From: Parus major
Taxonomy: Eukaryota; Chordata; Aves; Passeriformes; Paridae
DNA: 64,000 nucleotides
Direction of reading: 5' to 3'
NCBI RefSeq assembly: GCF_001522545.3
Contig: NC_031779.1
Location: 3,396,763 to 3,460,762 of the forward strand
This document shows positions 12,561 through 49,915 of the stretch, piece by piece (the stretch's first letter is position 1; the number at the start of each line of letters is the position of its first letter). Below the pieces are notes generated by a model that searched no databases, had not been told where the DNA came from, and worked only from the letters and a program-made list of their open reading frames with translations. Both the position numbers and the translations under genes were made by a program.

Positions 12561-15500
12561 CCACGGGTGCCCCTGTTGGTGTCACACACCGCTCGCTCAG
12601 GTGCTGTTCCTGTCCGAGGCCATCGGGGACGGCTGGTCCAGGGTTCAGGCTCAGTTTGCTGTTGGTATTCAGCGAATGCTGTGCAACTTCCATCATTCAT
12701 CTGCAAGTTTCTTCCTGCCTTTCCCCTCAAACAACTTCAATTGGCTTTCTTTGCACCTGTTCCTCTGGCCGATGAGCCGGGTGTCCTGGAGCAGCACAAC
12801 ACGGAGGAGGGGATGGGTTTGGCCTGGCCTGCATCCTTGTGGAGAACAGTCAAGAAGGAAGATGTGAATTAGAGGGTGGAAATCTGTGGCGATTGCTCCT
12901 GCTTTGGCTGATCAGCCAAAGTGCTGATTTACACCAGCTGCAAAAAGACCAAAATCGCAATGCTCACCTGCCTAGTGTGTGAGGGAAATGCTCAGTTCTG
13001 ACTCTTTTCTGAAATACCAGTTTGTTTCAGCCTTTCCTGTGCCTTTCAATTGCTTGTATGAGAAACACAGATCGCTGAGGCGAGGTCTCCTTTGACTTTG
13101 GGGCAGTGATGTGAGTTATATGCAGCACTAATCCTTGAAGGCGCCTGAGGGACGGGGAGCAGGGTTGTGCCCGTTCCATGCCAGCGTTCCTTGCATTGCG
13201 GGCTTCCCCTGTGCCCCGAGTGTCCAGGCTGTGCTCCCACCCAGCTCATCGCTCAGGCATGCCGGCCTTTGGGATCCCTGCCCTTGGCTGGCAGCTGCAA
13301 TTAGCTGCAGTGCCAATGTGGTTGGTACATATGCTTGAAGTGGAGGCTTGGAAATACAGTCTGGGGTTATTCGCCACACCACTGCAGAGTAAATTTGGGA
13401 GGTCAGAAAGGGAGCTCTTGAGAGTTAGTGGTAGGAGCAGTGATTCTATAATGGGGCTGAATTGCAAAGATGCTGGGTGTGTTTTGTGCAGTAGTAGTAG
13501 TAATTGAAAGTATATTAAAAGTAAAGAAAGTAAAAATACCTGTATTACAGCTAGTTATTGTTGACTCAATTTCCTGGCAGAAATATATTTGTTTTCTGAT
13601 AGGAAAATGTTTCAGTGAAAGTAAGAGTTTGCTGAAATTAATAGAATTTTAAACGGTGCTACACTTGTTTGAAAGCAGAGGGTAAAACCCACTTGGGTTG
13701 TTTGGGGGTTTCTTTGCTGTTGGAATTGCTTAGTCTTTTGTGGGATAGAAGAAAAAAGAAAGAAAGGTGAAAAAAGGAATGAAAGTGAAAGAAGAAAATA
13801 CTTTAATGCTTATAAAAATCTATTTAGTATAAAACACCAAAACTAGAAGACAATGTAACTTTGTTTAATGGGTTTGGGGTTTTGGGGTTTTCTTTCCAGA
13901 TCATTAATATAAAACAGTCTGGTTTTGATTCTGAATTGATTATGGTTATTTTTCAGTATTATAAAACAGTTAATACGGGAAGTTTTTACTTTGGTCTGTT
14001 CTAATGGGTTTGAGATTTTGGTTTAGTGTAACTAATGTTTTGTAATATAAAAGCGTGCCAAGGGAATGATGCATTCATTCAACAAATGTGCAGTTTGGCA
14101 AAGAGTTTAATGATTCAGTTTATGTCAGGTGTATTTGAGAAAGTCAGATTATTCAGCTGTTACCTCAGTCACTTGAAACTGGTTTCCTTAGGACAGAAGA
14201 AACACTAAGCAAAAAAAATGCAAGGCTGTTGGCAAGGGAAGTGCTCCAACAGTTTTGTTCTCCTCTGATTTCTGTATTCTGCTCTTGTTCACTGGTGGGT
14301 GGATATTTATCATGGGTTTGACATGTATAAACCAGTCAGTGATTATCACATAATTTGTTAATGACAGGCTAATAACTTACCTGTGCAGGGAAAACTTCAT
14401 TACAGGGGAGAAATACAACTCCTCTTGAGAGGGATTCTGTCACTTTCTGCAGAAGAGTGGGTTTCTGTAGATTGATGCAAGACAAGCTGCACTAAAAAGG
14501 GCCCTTCTGTACTGCAATAATAATGTCTTTTTCCAGGGATTGTACTGATATTAAGTATGTGTGTAAAAATATATACTGGAAACTGTGATTTCTTAGGGTA
14601 AATATGATCCTATTTTGTGGTCAGGCAGAGTTTAGGAAGAATGTTAAGAGATGAGGCAGGACATGTTTCTAGTGCCTGAAAGTTTCTAGTGCCTGAAACT
14701 GCCATCTCAGAGCCTGTATCCTATTTCTGGGTTTGCTACAGCTTTGTTTCATGTCTGTAGTAAAACCATTCACACAGGATAAGCAGTACTTTGCTGCCTT
14801 ATGGTATTTGGCCTATGTTAAGGAGAGTTGGATACAGCAATAAAAGGTGATTATGTGAGGAGAACTTCTATTTCAGATGAGTTTTAAGTGTGTGAAGGTT
14901 ATCTTTTGCTGGCTTACCCCCTTGTGTTGTGCCAATGGCAGTTGCTTTGGGTCATCAAGAGTTTGATCTATTTTGGGCATTTGCTAAGTGTGATTGTTGA
15001 GTGAAAGCCAGGGAGAGAGATCTGTGGAAGGCAGGATAGGATAACATGAAGTGGTAAGTCATGGGAAACACCAGTGCATCAGAGGGTACCACTAGGGGTC
15101 TGAACACTGTGCAACAGCTTTGTCCTCAGCCTTTTAAAGCAAGGCTCTGGGCTTGGATGGGATGGATCCTTTGTGGGAGCTTTAACTTACTGTCACAGTT
15201 CTGATGTATAACTGAAATACTCCTCATCATCTGACAGTGGTGCAGCTGTGGCTCTAAGTGTTGATGTAGTCGCCCTTCTGCTTGACATAAAGCAGTCAAG
15301 AATTTTTTCTCCTAATGTTGGTTTTGCTAACCATATATATTTATGTAGAAGTACTAGGAGACTTTCTGTTCCTTTGAAGTAATAGAAGGAGCGTGTTTGG
15401 AAAGGAATTGACACTCAACATGCCACCCATGTATTAGAAGACAATGGTTTGTAAAAAGGGTTGGGGCAAACAAAGCAACCAATCTTTTTTCTGAGGTGAG

Positions 15501-16004
15501 TGAATGATGGCAGCTTGGGTGTGTATTGAGGAATTGTTAGATTTTTACAGTGTATTTTCTGCTTACATTACCTGCTTTTGCTGGAGAAAAATCTTCAATT
15601 TGTATGCCTTTCAGTTTGACAGGAATACTGCAATTGCTCTTGGATATTTAGTCCTGTTTTATGGGTCTGCTGAATCTTCTTGCAACACTGAATTGAACTT
15701 ATTTCTAAAGGATCAAAACATAGCTTTGTTTGCTTGTGAAATATGCTTTACAAAATGGACCAGTCAGATGCCAATGACTGCAATTTAAAAATATGCAGGA
15801 GCTGTATAGAGGTGTAGAACTTGGAAGTCCCCAGTGCATCTGAAGGAAGCAGTGTAGTGGATTCACAAAGCAAAGCACATTACATTGACAAGATATGCTG
15901 TTGGGTGTACAGATGTGTGAGAATAACAATATGTCTCAATGTAGTGTTACAGAGACTTAGCCCTTGCAAGATGTAATGAATGTCATTCTTCATTAATATC
16001 CTAG
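12193..16004 (+). other. DAPK2: Putative first intron of DAPK2 (5' UTR intron)
   Basis: The region between the donor in the CpG island and the acceptor before the start exon (tcctag, AG at 16003-16004). It is AT-rich beyond about 13.4 kb, with no coding exon recognised. A small GC-richer patch lies at 13140-13310. The leader-exon model fixes these ends and is inferred. Confidence 0.45.
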
Positions 16005-16039
16005 TTGCATCATCCTTGAGCATCAATGAAAGACCAAGT

Positions 16040-41299
<25,260 letters not shown>

Positions 41300-42620
41300 T
41301 GGGATGAGAATTCCATGGCCAGGAGGCAGGAAACTTTCTTCCTTGCTGAAGCAAGCAGCCCTGGCAGCAGACTTGGACTTCTGTCTGAATCCTTGCTTCT
41401 TGTTTCTCAAACTGCACCAACAACTGGATGATGGTCTTAAATGCCTACTGAGCATTTTAGAAAATTTGGAATCAAGATTCCCAGGGAAATCCTGCAACAC
41501 AAGCACCAGCTGGAGTCCTTTTATATGTTGAGTGTTTTAGAGATACTTCAGTCTATTTCTGATGTTGAGTCCAGTCAGGGTGTGGGGTTCCTACTGATAA
41601 TCTTTTACTGCAGAATAATTAACTTTCTGCACAGTGGTTAAGACTGTGTGCATTATTATTTTGATCAGGGAAATTTCTAGTGAGTCTTAAAGATTTTTTT
41701 TTAATGCAATTTTTATATTTATTAATAGCATAAATATTTGATGGCAGGTATCTGACAGGTTTTGTTCACTGTGTGCAGTATTCTGTTATTGCTGTAACTG
41801 AAGAGAAAATCACAGTGACATTACATACCATAACCTTGATTTTGTGAAGGTGGCAGTAAATAGTTCTGAAATGCAACAAGAACTGTGCTCTGGCCATTGT
41901 GTCTGGCTGGGGATTAGCACAACTCCCTTTGTCAGTGGGAGTACAACTGACTGTGGCACTGAGGTAGGCCAAGGCAATTTTTGGATGAAAAAGAGAAAAA
42001 AATTCTGTGGTGATCTACATGCACCCAAAATACAACATTTTTACAGAATGATGACAGGTGCCTTACCAAACAAAAGGGCATTTAGAAACCTAAGGCATGT
42101 GAAGAAATAGTCTTTATTAGACTTTGTTATTATTATCATCAATATTTTTATTGTCAGCAAATTGGAGACTTGTTAACACCTATTTGTACAGGTGCTGTTT
42201 ACATGGAACCCAGACTGCAGACATCTGTATTTTATTCAGGGAGTTGTATCCAAAATTGAGGAATAAGCACTTTGATATTGATGTAACATCTTTGCACAGG
42301 GAAGTTGCATCATATTAACTATATTAGTTTCTAAGCCAGTATTGTTCAATTGGTACCAAAAAATGTGCATAGGGTATTTTTTCATTGAATATATTTGCTA
42401 TTAGAAGTTCCTATTTATTTTGCCATTTAAGGAATTAAAAATCAGAAAGCAAGTCTATTAGAAACAACTACAGACGGATGAGGAAACTGATTTTATTGGT
42501 TTTACACTTGTCACCTGTAGGCTAAGGTTTTGGAGCAGGTGTTGAAAACTAGTATCAGCTTAGTTTTGATGGCTTCCAGTTTCTAAGAGAGAAATAAAAA
42601 TATGCTGCTTTTATTTGTAA
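41300..42620 (+). other. DAPK2: Probable 3' UTR of the calmodulin-regulated DAPK2 transcript
   Basis: AT-rich non-coding DNA directly after the stop codon. The first good poly(A) hexamer, AATAAA at 42593-42598, is followed by a T-rich stretch (cttttatttgtaactttg). The extent is inferred. Confidence 0.5.
42593..42598 (+). terminator. DAPK2: Candidate poly(A) signal of DAPK2
   Basis: AATAAA with a T-rich downstream element, about 1.3 kb after the stop codon. Confidence 0.45.
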
Positions 42621-43090
42621 CTTTGTATCCTTGCTTAGAGACTAAAATGCAGTTGATAAGAAATTACTTCTGTGAAAGGAAGGAAATTTACAAGAAGCTT
42701 TGGAGGAGAAAGGCAGAATGTAGGATTTGATGGAAGAAACATAAAATGAAGGAGGGGGTGAAATGAAAGGGACATGGAGGTGATCCTGGACTGGGAATGA
42801 TGGAGGAAAGGAAAGAGAATGTGGATATATGAATTGTGGAGACTGGAGAGTAAATGTTTCTGCATATACGGCACTGCATTTTTATACTACTTCTTTAATT
42901 TTTTTTATTTTGTATCTTGTGCTGCCATAGCCTGTGATGTGTGCTGGTCAAGGGATAAGGTGCAGGGCATGGGCTTCTCTACATATTCAGTTAAAAGGTG
43001 TATTTCTGAACTTTCTGTATAATTCTTGAGACAGAATCCTCAAAAAGTGTTGCAGTAATGTATGTATTAAGAGGGAGCAGTAACAGGGAA
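42621..43090. other. Intergenic DNA downstream of DAPK2
   Basis: AT-rich sequence with a purine-rich stretch (about 42670-42830) and no recognised feature. Confidence 0.5.
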
Positions 43091-43091
43091 A

Positions 43092-43670
43092 CCTGAGGTT
43101 TCAGTATATCCTCATTTCAGCTGGAATATAGTTAATTTTCTCCTTAGTGGCTGGTACTGTGCTGTGTTTTAGATTCAGTATGAGAATAATGTTGTTGGTA
43201 ATATGGTGATGTTTTAGTTGTTGCTAAGTAGTGATTACCATAAGTCAGGACTTTTCAGTTTCCCATGCTCTGCTTGTGAGGAGGTGCACAGAAAGCTGGG
43301 AGGGACCATAGCCAGGGCCAGCTGACCCAAAATGGTCAAAGGGATATTCCAGCCCATGGAATGTCATGCTCAGTGTGTAAACTGGGGTGAATTGGCTGAG
43401 AGACACAGGTCACTGCTCAGGGATGGGCTGGGTATTGGCCCGTGAGTGGTGAACAGTTGTGTTATGCATCACTTGTCTTTTATTCTTCTCTTTTCCTTTC
43501 CATTATTATTAATTATTATTATTATTATATTTTGTTTTAGTTCAATTACAAAACTGTTCTTATCTCAAAGTAACCCTTGAGGTTTGCTTTCCAATTCTTC
43601 CCACCAGGGCCAGGGGAAGGTGAGTGAGGGGCTGTGTGGGACCTAGTTGCCAACTGGACAAACCATGGCA
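43092..43670 (+). mobile_element. ERV LTR of a family common in passerine genomes
   Basis: The block runs from near tgaggtttcag to aaaccatggca. It matches my memory of a frequent songbird LTR: an early stretch (ttagtggctggtactgtgct), a central CAGCTGACCCAAA-type block, a TATA-position gtgtaaactgggg, a run of ATT repeats (43502-43529), and an end resembling aaaccacgaca. The TATA box is degraded (tata to tgta), which suggests an old copy. No target duplication is clear. The family name cannot be fixed without a repeat library. Confidence 0.65.
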
Positions 43671-44925
43671 GTGTCATGGAGTGTCTGTTTCATAAACAGA
43701 ACACTAAAAATATATATTTGGATAAAAAACCACCCAGTTTACCTACCAAATTTTGCTTCCTGCTTTCCCAAGGATGTGGAAAAGAAAGACTCCAAGCCAG
43801 TGGTAATTTTATGAATTTCTAGACTTTAAAAACATCTTTGGTTTCCAAATTTGAGATTGTGGCATGTGTATTTAAATCACACTTCTGAAAATTGGGTCCT
43901 TGTTAAAATAGGTTGTTGGATCAGGATTGTGCTCCCATGGAAATGGGGTCATTCTCATGTAAAATCCTAGCAACTACTAAGAAAGATGGGACACAGCAGA
44001 AAGGCAGACAGAGGAGTGCAAGGCTGTGTGAAGCTCTGGCTTATTGATTCTACATTTATAAAGACGTAAGGTGGTATTTTAACAGAGACATTACAGACAT
44101 GTCACTGTTCAGTCTTCAGTCATCTTTGTGCCCATGTGAGCTAAGGCCAGGTTTTTCTCTCTGGCATTCAGTCATTCCACATGGCTCCCAAGCAACTTCA
44201 TTGCACAGAACCCACAACATGCAGCACTCCTGTCCAGCCAAACTATCTCCTGCCTGTTCCAGGTAGGAGCATGCTGTGAGTGTAGAATCTCTTGTTCTCA
44301 GGACTAATGTTGGTGATGCATTAGGAAGCTTTACAGTGTTTTCCCAGCTGTGTCCATGGCCCTGTCTGTTCCATAGGGTGAAGCTCAGCCCTCTCAGGAC
44401 AGCACAGTGCAATTGTGCTGCTTCCAGTGCTGGCACAACACCTGCTCACTGCAGGGCTTGCTGTGAATTCATCACCCGTGGGTTTTGAACAACCACCTGC
44501 AGGTTCCTTTCAGTAAGGGGCCAAAAGAAAGAGAAAGACATGGAAGAAAACAGAACATTAAAAGAATTTGTGTTACAGAATCTTGCTGGGAGAAAAAAAA
44601 AAATCTATTTTCTATGTATTACTCTGTTTTGCAGTGGGGAACATGGAGAGAAATGAAGCAATAGTCTGGGAAAAGAAAAAAAAAAAAAAAGATAAAGCAC
44701 AATAAAAAAACCCACAAAAGACCACAAGTATTTTTCTTAAAGTATGCCTATTTGGCTATTTTGATTCTTATTTTAGCAGTGATGTTTTTTAATAGACATA
44801 TTTTTGTTGTTTTGTTTGTTGGTTTGGGGGATTTTTTGTGTGCCTGGAAATACTACAGCCTGTCAAAAATAGCCGAGATATTTGTTATTGTGATTTGCTA
44901 ATAAAATGTTGGAAAGCAGGACGGG
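43671..44925. other. Intergenic DNA between an LTR and the second CpG island
   Basis: No exon recognised. A 15-base A-tract lies at 44676-44690 and another A-run near 44595, both possibly remnants of poly(A)-tailed insertions or simple slippage. Confidence 0.5.
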
Positions 44926-45290
44926 GGTGTGTGTCTGTTTCCCCCAGTCCGGAGCGGGGCCTGAGGCGAGGTCCCTCAGCCGCGGAGCCCCGCGGGCCGC
45001 AGCAGCCGCCCCTCAGCGGCGGGGAGCGGGCCGGGCCGGCGGCACCTGGCCGGCTTGGTACCGCCCCGGCCCCGCTGGGGATGAGGGGGGCTCATCGAGG
45101 CCAAGGCGGCGGCAGAGCCGCTCTGGGGCTGTGGAGGAGCCGCCGCCGTGGCACCGGCTCGCCGTGTGGCCCTTGATGGGCCCGATGGGCTGAGCTTCCC
45201 CCTCAGGATCGCAGTCCCCACAGCGCAGCCCGCTGTCCCGCAGCCTCGGCAGCGAGGTAAGCCCGGCCACAGCCGGCCCCAGCCGCTCTG
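44926..45290 (+). promoter_or_regulatory. CpG island with splice donor; candidate first exon of the next gene
   Basis: A compact block of very high GC and CpG is flanked by AT-rich DNA, 2.3 kb after the DAPK2 3' UTR. It contains a strong plus-strand donor (agcgag then gtaagc, GT at 45257-45258), so a non-coding first exon ending at 45256 is plausible. In human the gene downstream of DAPK2 in the same orientation is HERC1, whose first exon I would expect to be non-coding. No HERC1 coding exon is visible in this window, so that identity is inferred from synteny only. Confidence 0.5.
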
Positions 45291-47047
45291 CTATTCCTGC
45301 CCTCGCCTCTGCTCTGTGCTCTTCTACTCCGTTTACTTTCGCTTGCTCCTTTCATCTTTTAATAAGAGGTATTGTTCCTATCTACGTTTTTATGTAAATC
45401 AAGGAATTTGTATGTGCAGGGAAAAGAAGGTATATATTTAACAATTAATCAAATAACTTAGGCGTTTCTTTTCCTTCTCTCATTTCTGTATGGTCACTGT
45501 AACTAGCTGACATTCTGTATTGTTCACATAAATGTTTTTACATATGTTTTTACATAAACTTCAAACTTTTAACAACTTGGGTGCTCAAATGGTAGGTAAT
45601 ACCAAATTTTCACCACGTGTGTTTGAGTGAGAGGAGTTAAAGAGGGTCAGGTGCACCTTGTTACTGGACGGGGCTGGCAGGGAAGCATCACCTGGAAGTG
45701 ATCATGAGCCTGATGAAGTGATATTACAGCAAACCGCCTCCAGAAGGGGCACAAAGGGTAGGAGGCTTGCGGGGGATGGCCAGACCCCAGCTGGAGTGGG
45801 CAGGTCTGTTGCTGAGGCTCAGGGCCAGAAGTCAGACCCTGAGGCAGAGCTCCTGGTGAGAGCACGAAGGTTTCAAACGGACAAGAAGTCGTCATGGTCC
45901 TTGTCATGGTGAGTAACTTTGCTGAGGGAAGGGTGGATTGAGGACAAGCCCTGATGGAGTGGAGAATGGTCTTTGGGTGTGTGAGCAGATGGGAAGGAAT
46001 GGCTGACCTGGCTGTGGTCTGGGGCTGGTGTATGCACAGGGGATCTGTGACCATGCCCTGTGCACGGTGTACCCCATATCAGAAACATGGGTGATCCAGG
46101 AGCCTAAGCACGGACCTGGGGCTCTACCTGCAGCTCCTTGTGCCAGAGCCTGCTCAGGTATCTCCTCACAGTGTCACTGCTGGTGTAGTTTGTTGTTATT
46201 TTTGAGGGATAGGTGCAGAGACTGTTGCTGAGCATTAGCTTTTTATAGCAGTTGGCTACAACTTGTGACCATCCATCTCAGAGGTGTAACATTTTCCTGT
46301 TCTACTTGGAACTGTGCTCAGTCATGGCGTTTTTCGGGTGGGATGTGTCTGCTAAACAGAAAACTGAAGAAAAATGGTGTCACATCAATATTTCCTAAAA
46401 TATGTTTTCCCAAGGATTAACCTTGTGAACTACATACAATGCTTTGTTAAAAATAATTGTTTGAAGTATCTTGTGTGTGTGAAATGTCTTAATATAACAA
46501 TTATTTGATAAAAAAACTTCTCAGATAATTCAGTTATCTTTTAAATCTTTTTACTCTATATACATAAAATATGCTGTAATGTATTAGTGTGAAATTTGAA
46601 TTTAATTAAATTTACTGTTTTGAAGTGTGGGGTTTTGCCTTTCTAATTTTTAGCTTAGAGCATCTCATTCAGTTAGCAAAGGATGGGAAATGTTAGATTT
46701 ATTTTAGTCCTAGTCATGCAATTCAAGAGAAAATAACAGAAGGATGGAGTTTTGGTCTTGGTGCTGAGCCTTTCATCTTGTCTTGGTTCACACTGCAGCA
46801 TAGAAAGTTAAGTCCTCAGAAGTCTGCAACAAGTGAAATCTGATTTTGAAATGTGAATGACTTAAAGCCTGTGATCATGAACAATTGGGAATAAGTAATG
46901 CTCCATTTCCCTGCATCTGCACCCCGATCAAAGCAGGAAGAAAGGCTTTTCTGTGTCTGGCACAGGAGCCAGTGGTAGTGGAAGTCAGTACTTAAAAATG
47001 CAATGTTCCCTGCACAGTGTGTGTGCTGGGATTTGTAGTCATATGAG
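45291..47047. other. Probable first-intron or intergenic DNA
   Basis: AT-rich DNA with a GC-richer patch at 45640-45920. The patch is open in one plus-strand frame for about 84 codons without an ATG and ends near a donor-like gtgagt at 45911. It might be an alternative leader exon, but its acceptor side is weak and the product is not recognised. Confidence 0.4.
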
Positions 47048-47817
47048 TGTGGTAGTTTATAGCACTAGCTAAGAATCACCAGTGTACTTACTCAAGTTTA
47101 TTAACAGAACTGCAAGAATAAGAAACCAGAATAAAACCTCCAGAAACCTTTTCTTCCCCTCCCCAACCCCCCAACTTTTTCCTTTCTCAGCTGCCAACAG
47201 AGACAAAAGTTGGGATGTTAAAGCAATACCAATTATATAATAGTTTTTTCATCAGCGTTTGTATGGAGAAGAGTTTTCTCTTGTCATTCCATGGAGAGTT
47301 CTCCACAAGAACACAGTTTTCTCATGGATTTCATTCCCATGATGGAGGCCAAGGTTTTCTTCATCTGTCTCTGTGATCATCTCTGGGAACAGATGTTTTC
47401 TCTTTTTCTTCCTTGGGGGCCAAGGGTCTTCATCAACTCTCACTTCTCTCTCTGTTCCAGCGTCTCATGGGATCACAACTACCCCACCATCTGCTTAGCT
47501 TTATCAATGGATACCTTTGCTCAGATCTACACTTTGAAATACTTCATTTCCCCCAAATACTCTTTCATGAATTAAGGGGTTTTTTTTAGAACATTATTGT
47601 CCATCTCCATGGCCTTACCAAAAGAATATTTCAGCTTATTAAAGCATCTTTTCATTCTCCTTCCAACTGAGGCTTGACTCCTTCTTTTACTGACTTTGAT
47701 GGTTTATGTTATCTCTTTACATGTTGATCACTCTCACTTTCCTCTCTCTGGAAAGGGATTAAATCTGCAGGTCTCATCTAGGTGGTGAAGGGTTAAATTG
47801 TGGCCCAAACCACGACA
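47048..47817 (+). mobile_element. LTR-like element (about 770 bp), TG...CA termini
   Basis: The block begins TGTGGTAG and ends CCACGACA, an end very like that of the LTR at 43092-43670. It is AT-rich with T/C-rich stretches and at least one ATTAAA. Directly after it comes a sequence (tggtgtcggatttcag, about 47828) loosely like a tRNA-Leu-type primer-binding site, followed by GC-rich DNA. It could therefore be a 5' LTR still joined to a leader. No target duplication was found. Confidence 0.45.
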
Positions 47818-48950
47818 GGTATTCGTGGTGTCGGATTTCAGGTCTCTCAGCCGAGCTGCCGCAGGGAAGGAGCAGACAGTTCTCGGTTTAGAGCTGTGTG
47901 TGCGGGCCATGGTGGGGTTTGGCGAGTGTCAGCAGCTGTGCCGGGGCCCCGGGAAGAGATTCGGTCACTCTGCTGCTACAGGACTCAGAGGGCTTCTCAA
48001 GAAAAGCCCCGCAGCCCCCATCCCCTGTTGTGGTGGAATTTTTAGTTTGCCAGCTAGGTTAGAGGCTTTTGTATTTGTTTGTTTTTCTTCGCTGCCGCGA
48101 TTGAAGCTTCTGCCGGGTTCTCCCCGCCCCTTCCCCGTTTCCCGCGGCTGCGGCTGTGCCTGCCGCCCCCACTGCCTGCGGGCCCGCCCCTCCGCCGGTG
48201 TCACTGTGTAATCCCCTCCCCGTGAACCGGTGTCACTGTGTAATCCCCTTCCCTGTGTAATCCCCTCCCTGTGCCGCCGGTGTCACTGTGTAATCCCCTC
48301 CCCGTGAACCGGTGTCACTGTGTAATCTCCTTCCCCTTCCCGCGCCGCCGCCGCCGCCTTCCCCCTCAGCGGGTTCGCTCCCTCACGGGCCCTGGCCCAC
48401 AAGACCCCGGGCTCCGGCTCCAGCTCGCGTTTCTCCCCGTGCTGTGTCTGTGTCCATTTTCCCTCCGGCTGGCCCGCACACCCGAGGGGCAGCTGCTCCT
48501 TTGTTGTCGGGGCCCGGGCGGGCGATCCGCTGCCGATCCGCTTTTTGTTCCTCCGGCCCCGGCGCGGTGTCTCTGCCGCTTTTCCCCGTGTGTTTCCCTG
48601 GGCTCCAGCGGCACAGGCTCGTCCAGTGGATCCCTGCCCCGCGGCTCCACCCCGTCTTGGAAAAGCCCCTAATCCTCGGAAATTAATTAGAGAATTCCTA
48701 TCTCCGTTACTGTTTATCTTTACCTGTCGGTATTTTATTTGTGGAAAGTTTGTGTGTCCGCCAGCTGTAATTTCTAACTGGCTCTCACAATTCCCAACCC
48801 CCCGAGGCGTTAACCCTTTAAAAGGAGACGGTCAGAGCCCTCCCGACAGGCTGCGAGGTGGGGAAGGGGCAGCTGCACTAGAGCTCTGTTACCTTTCAGG
48901 GCCGGAAACAGAAGAGAGCCAGAAGCTCCCGGGCTTAGGTTTAAAAAGTG
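47818..48950 (+). other. GC-rich block: retroviral leader remnant or CpG island
   Basis: About 1.1 kb of CpG-rich DNA directly abuts the 3' end of an LTR-like element and contains a tandem repeat (48194-48330). Long open frames on both strands reflect base composition. Two readings are possible: the GC-rich untranslated leader of a truncated ERV, or a genuine CpG-island promoter next to an LTR. Abutment to the LTR favours the first. No gag or pol protein motif was recognised. Confidence 0.4.
48194..48330. repeat. Tandem repeat, four copies of a ggtgtcactgtgtaatc core
   Basis: The core ggtgtcactgtgtaatc appears four times within about 140 bases, separated by cccctccccgtgaacc-type or shorter C/T-rich spacers. 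The third spacer carries an extra partial unit (ccctgtgtaatcccctccc). Confidence 0.85.
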
Positions 48951-49427
48951 GTATGTAGTCACAAAGGTAATACCACTTTTCAGTGGTGAACAAAGTATTG
49001 TCAGGTCTCAGGCACAGAAGAAACTCCCAGAAGCCTCTCTGAGCCATCACTTCCACGGGTGTTCCTCACTTTTTTTTTCCTAAATGCCAATCCACCACAA
49101 TGAGCAAATCAACAAATCAGAGATTCCAAATCCTTTCCTGGAGTTTGGTTATTCTGCCAGGAAGAAATTCTCCAGGAGTCTGTAGGACGTCTGGAATGAC
49201 ATAAAGCAGGCAGCTGTGTAGTTGAAGTATATCCAAAGCCACTTGGTGGGGCAGATCAGTTACCAAACACGGTGTGTCATGCCAAGGGTCAGAAATTGAC
49301 CCTGGTGGTTAACAGACTCATGGCCCAAGGTTGCAAGATTGTCCTGTTACGCAAATACTGACCTACATTTGGGATTTTTAAATACTAAAGACGGAATTCA
49401 TAGAGCTATTCTATTTGACATGCACAA

Positions 49428-49915
49428 TGTTGGAAAAAATATAATATACAGGAAAATACATGATTTCCCAAAGTTATTTATGCAGAGTTGTTGAGGGTTG
49501 ATGAAAACTCTGACTTAAGGCTGTGGGAAAAGTCCCCTAAGTCATGGAGAGCAAAGTATTACACACACTTCCCCCTGAATAGTTGTATGTAAATGTAGCT
49601 AGAAAGTTCTATGGTTTCTTGGTTGTTACTGGTTAAATTTTGCTGCATTATTTTGCACATTCCGAATCCCTGTCCTTACTCATTCCTTCCACTCAAACTC
49701 TGCCCTCAACCTACCTTATATAAGTTACTTTCTACCCTGGACCCTGACCCTTTTGGTCTGTCCTATACTGTGGTTTGGCTCATGTGTTTGTTGTTTTGGT
49801 ATTAAAGATTTTTACTTTTTGGGTCACTGAATTGTGACCATCCCTCTTTTATTCGTCACCCTCTTGGGGACCTCTTGCCAAGGATCCCGAGGTAGCACCC
49901 GACCATACCATCCAT
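49428..49915 (+). mobile_element. LTR-like element
   Basis: It begins TGTTGGAAAA and has a TATA box (ccttatataag, about 49714) and an ATTAAAG poly(A)-type signal (about 49801). A T/G-rich R-U5 stretch follows and the end is C/A-rich near accatcca. This is the U3-R-U5 order on the plus strand. The 3' end is approximate; no target duplication could be matched. Confidence 0.55.

Noticed and set aside
11749..12872. Several open frames of 100-190 codons on both strands in the CpG island
   Set aside because: All frames are open at once because stop codons are rare in high-GC DNA. The translations are Pro/Arg/Ala/Gly-rich without domains, and the region has a promoter-like make-up.
15980..15982. 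In-frame ATG 60 bases upstream as the DAPK2 start
   Set aside because: It lies before the likely splice acceptor (AG at 16003-16004), and the extra residues do not resemble the family N-terminus.
48271..48958. Overlapping open frames of 94-137 codons in the third GC-rich block
   Set aside because: The same composition effect; neither strand gives a recognisable protein, and a tandem repeat runs through the region.
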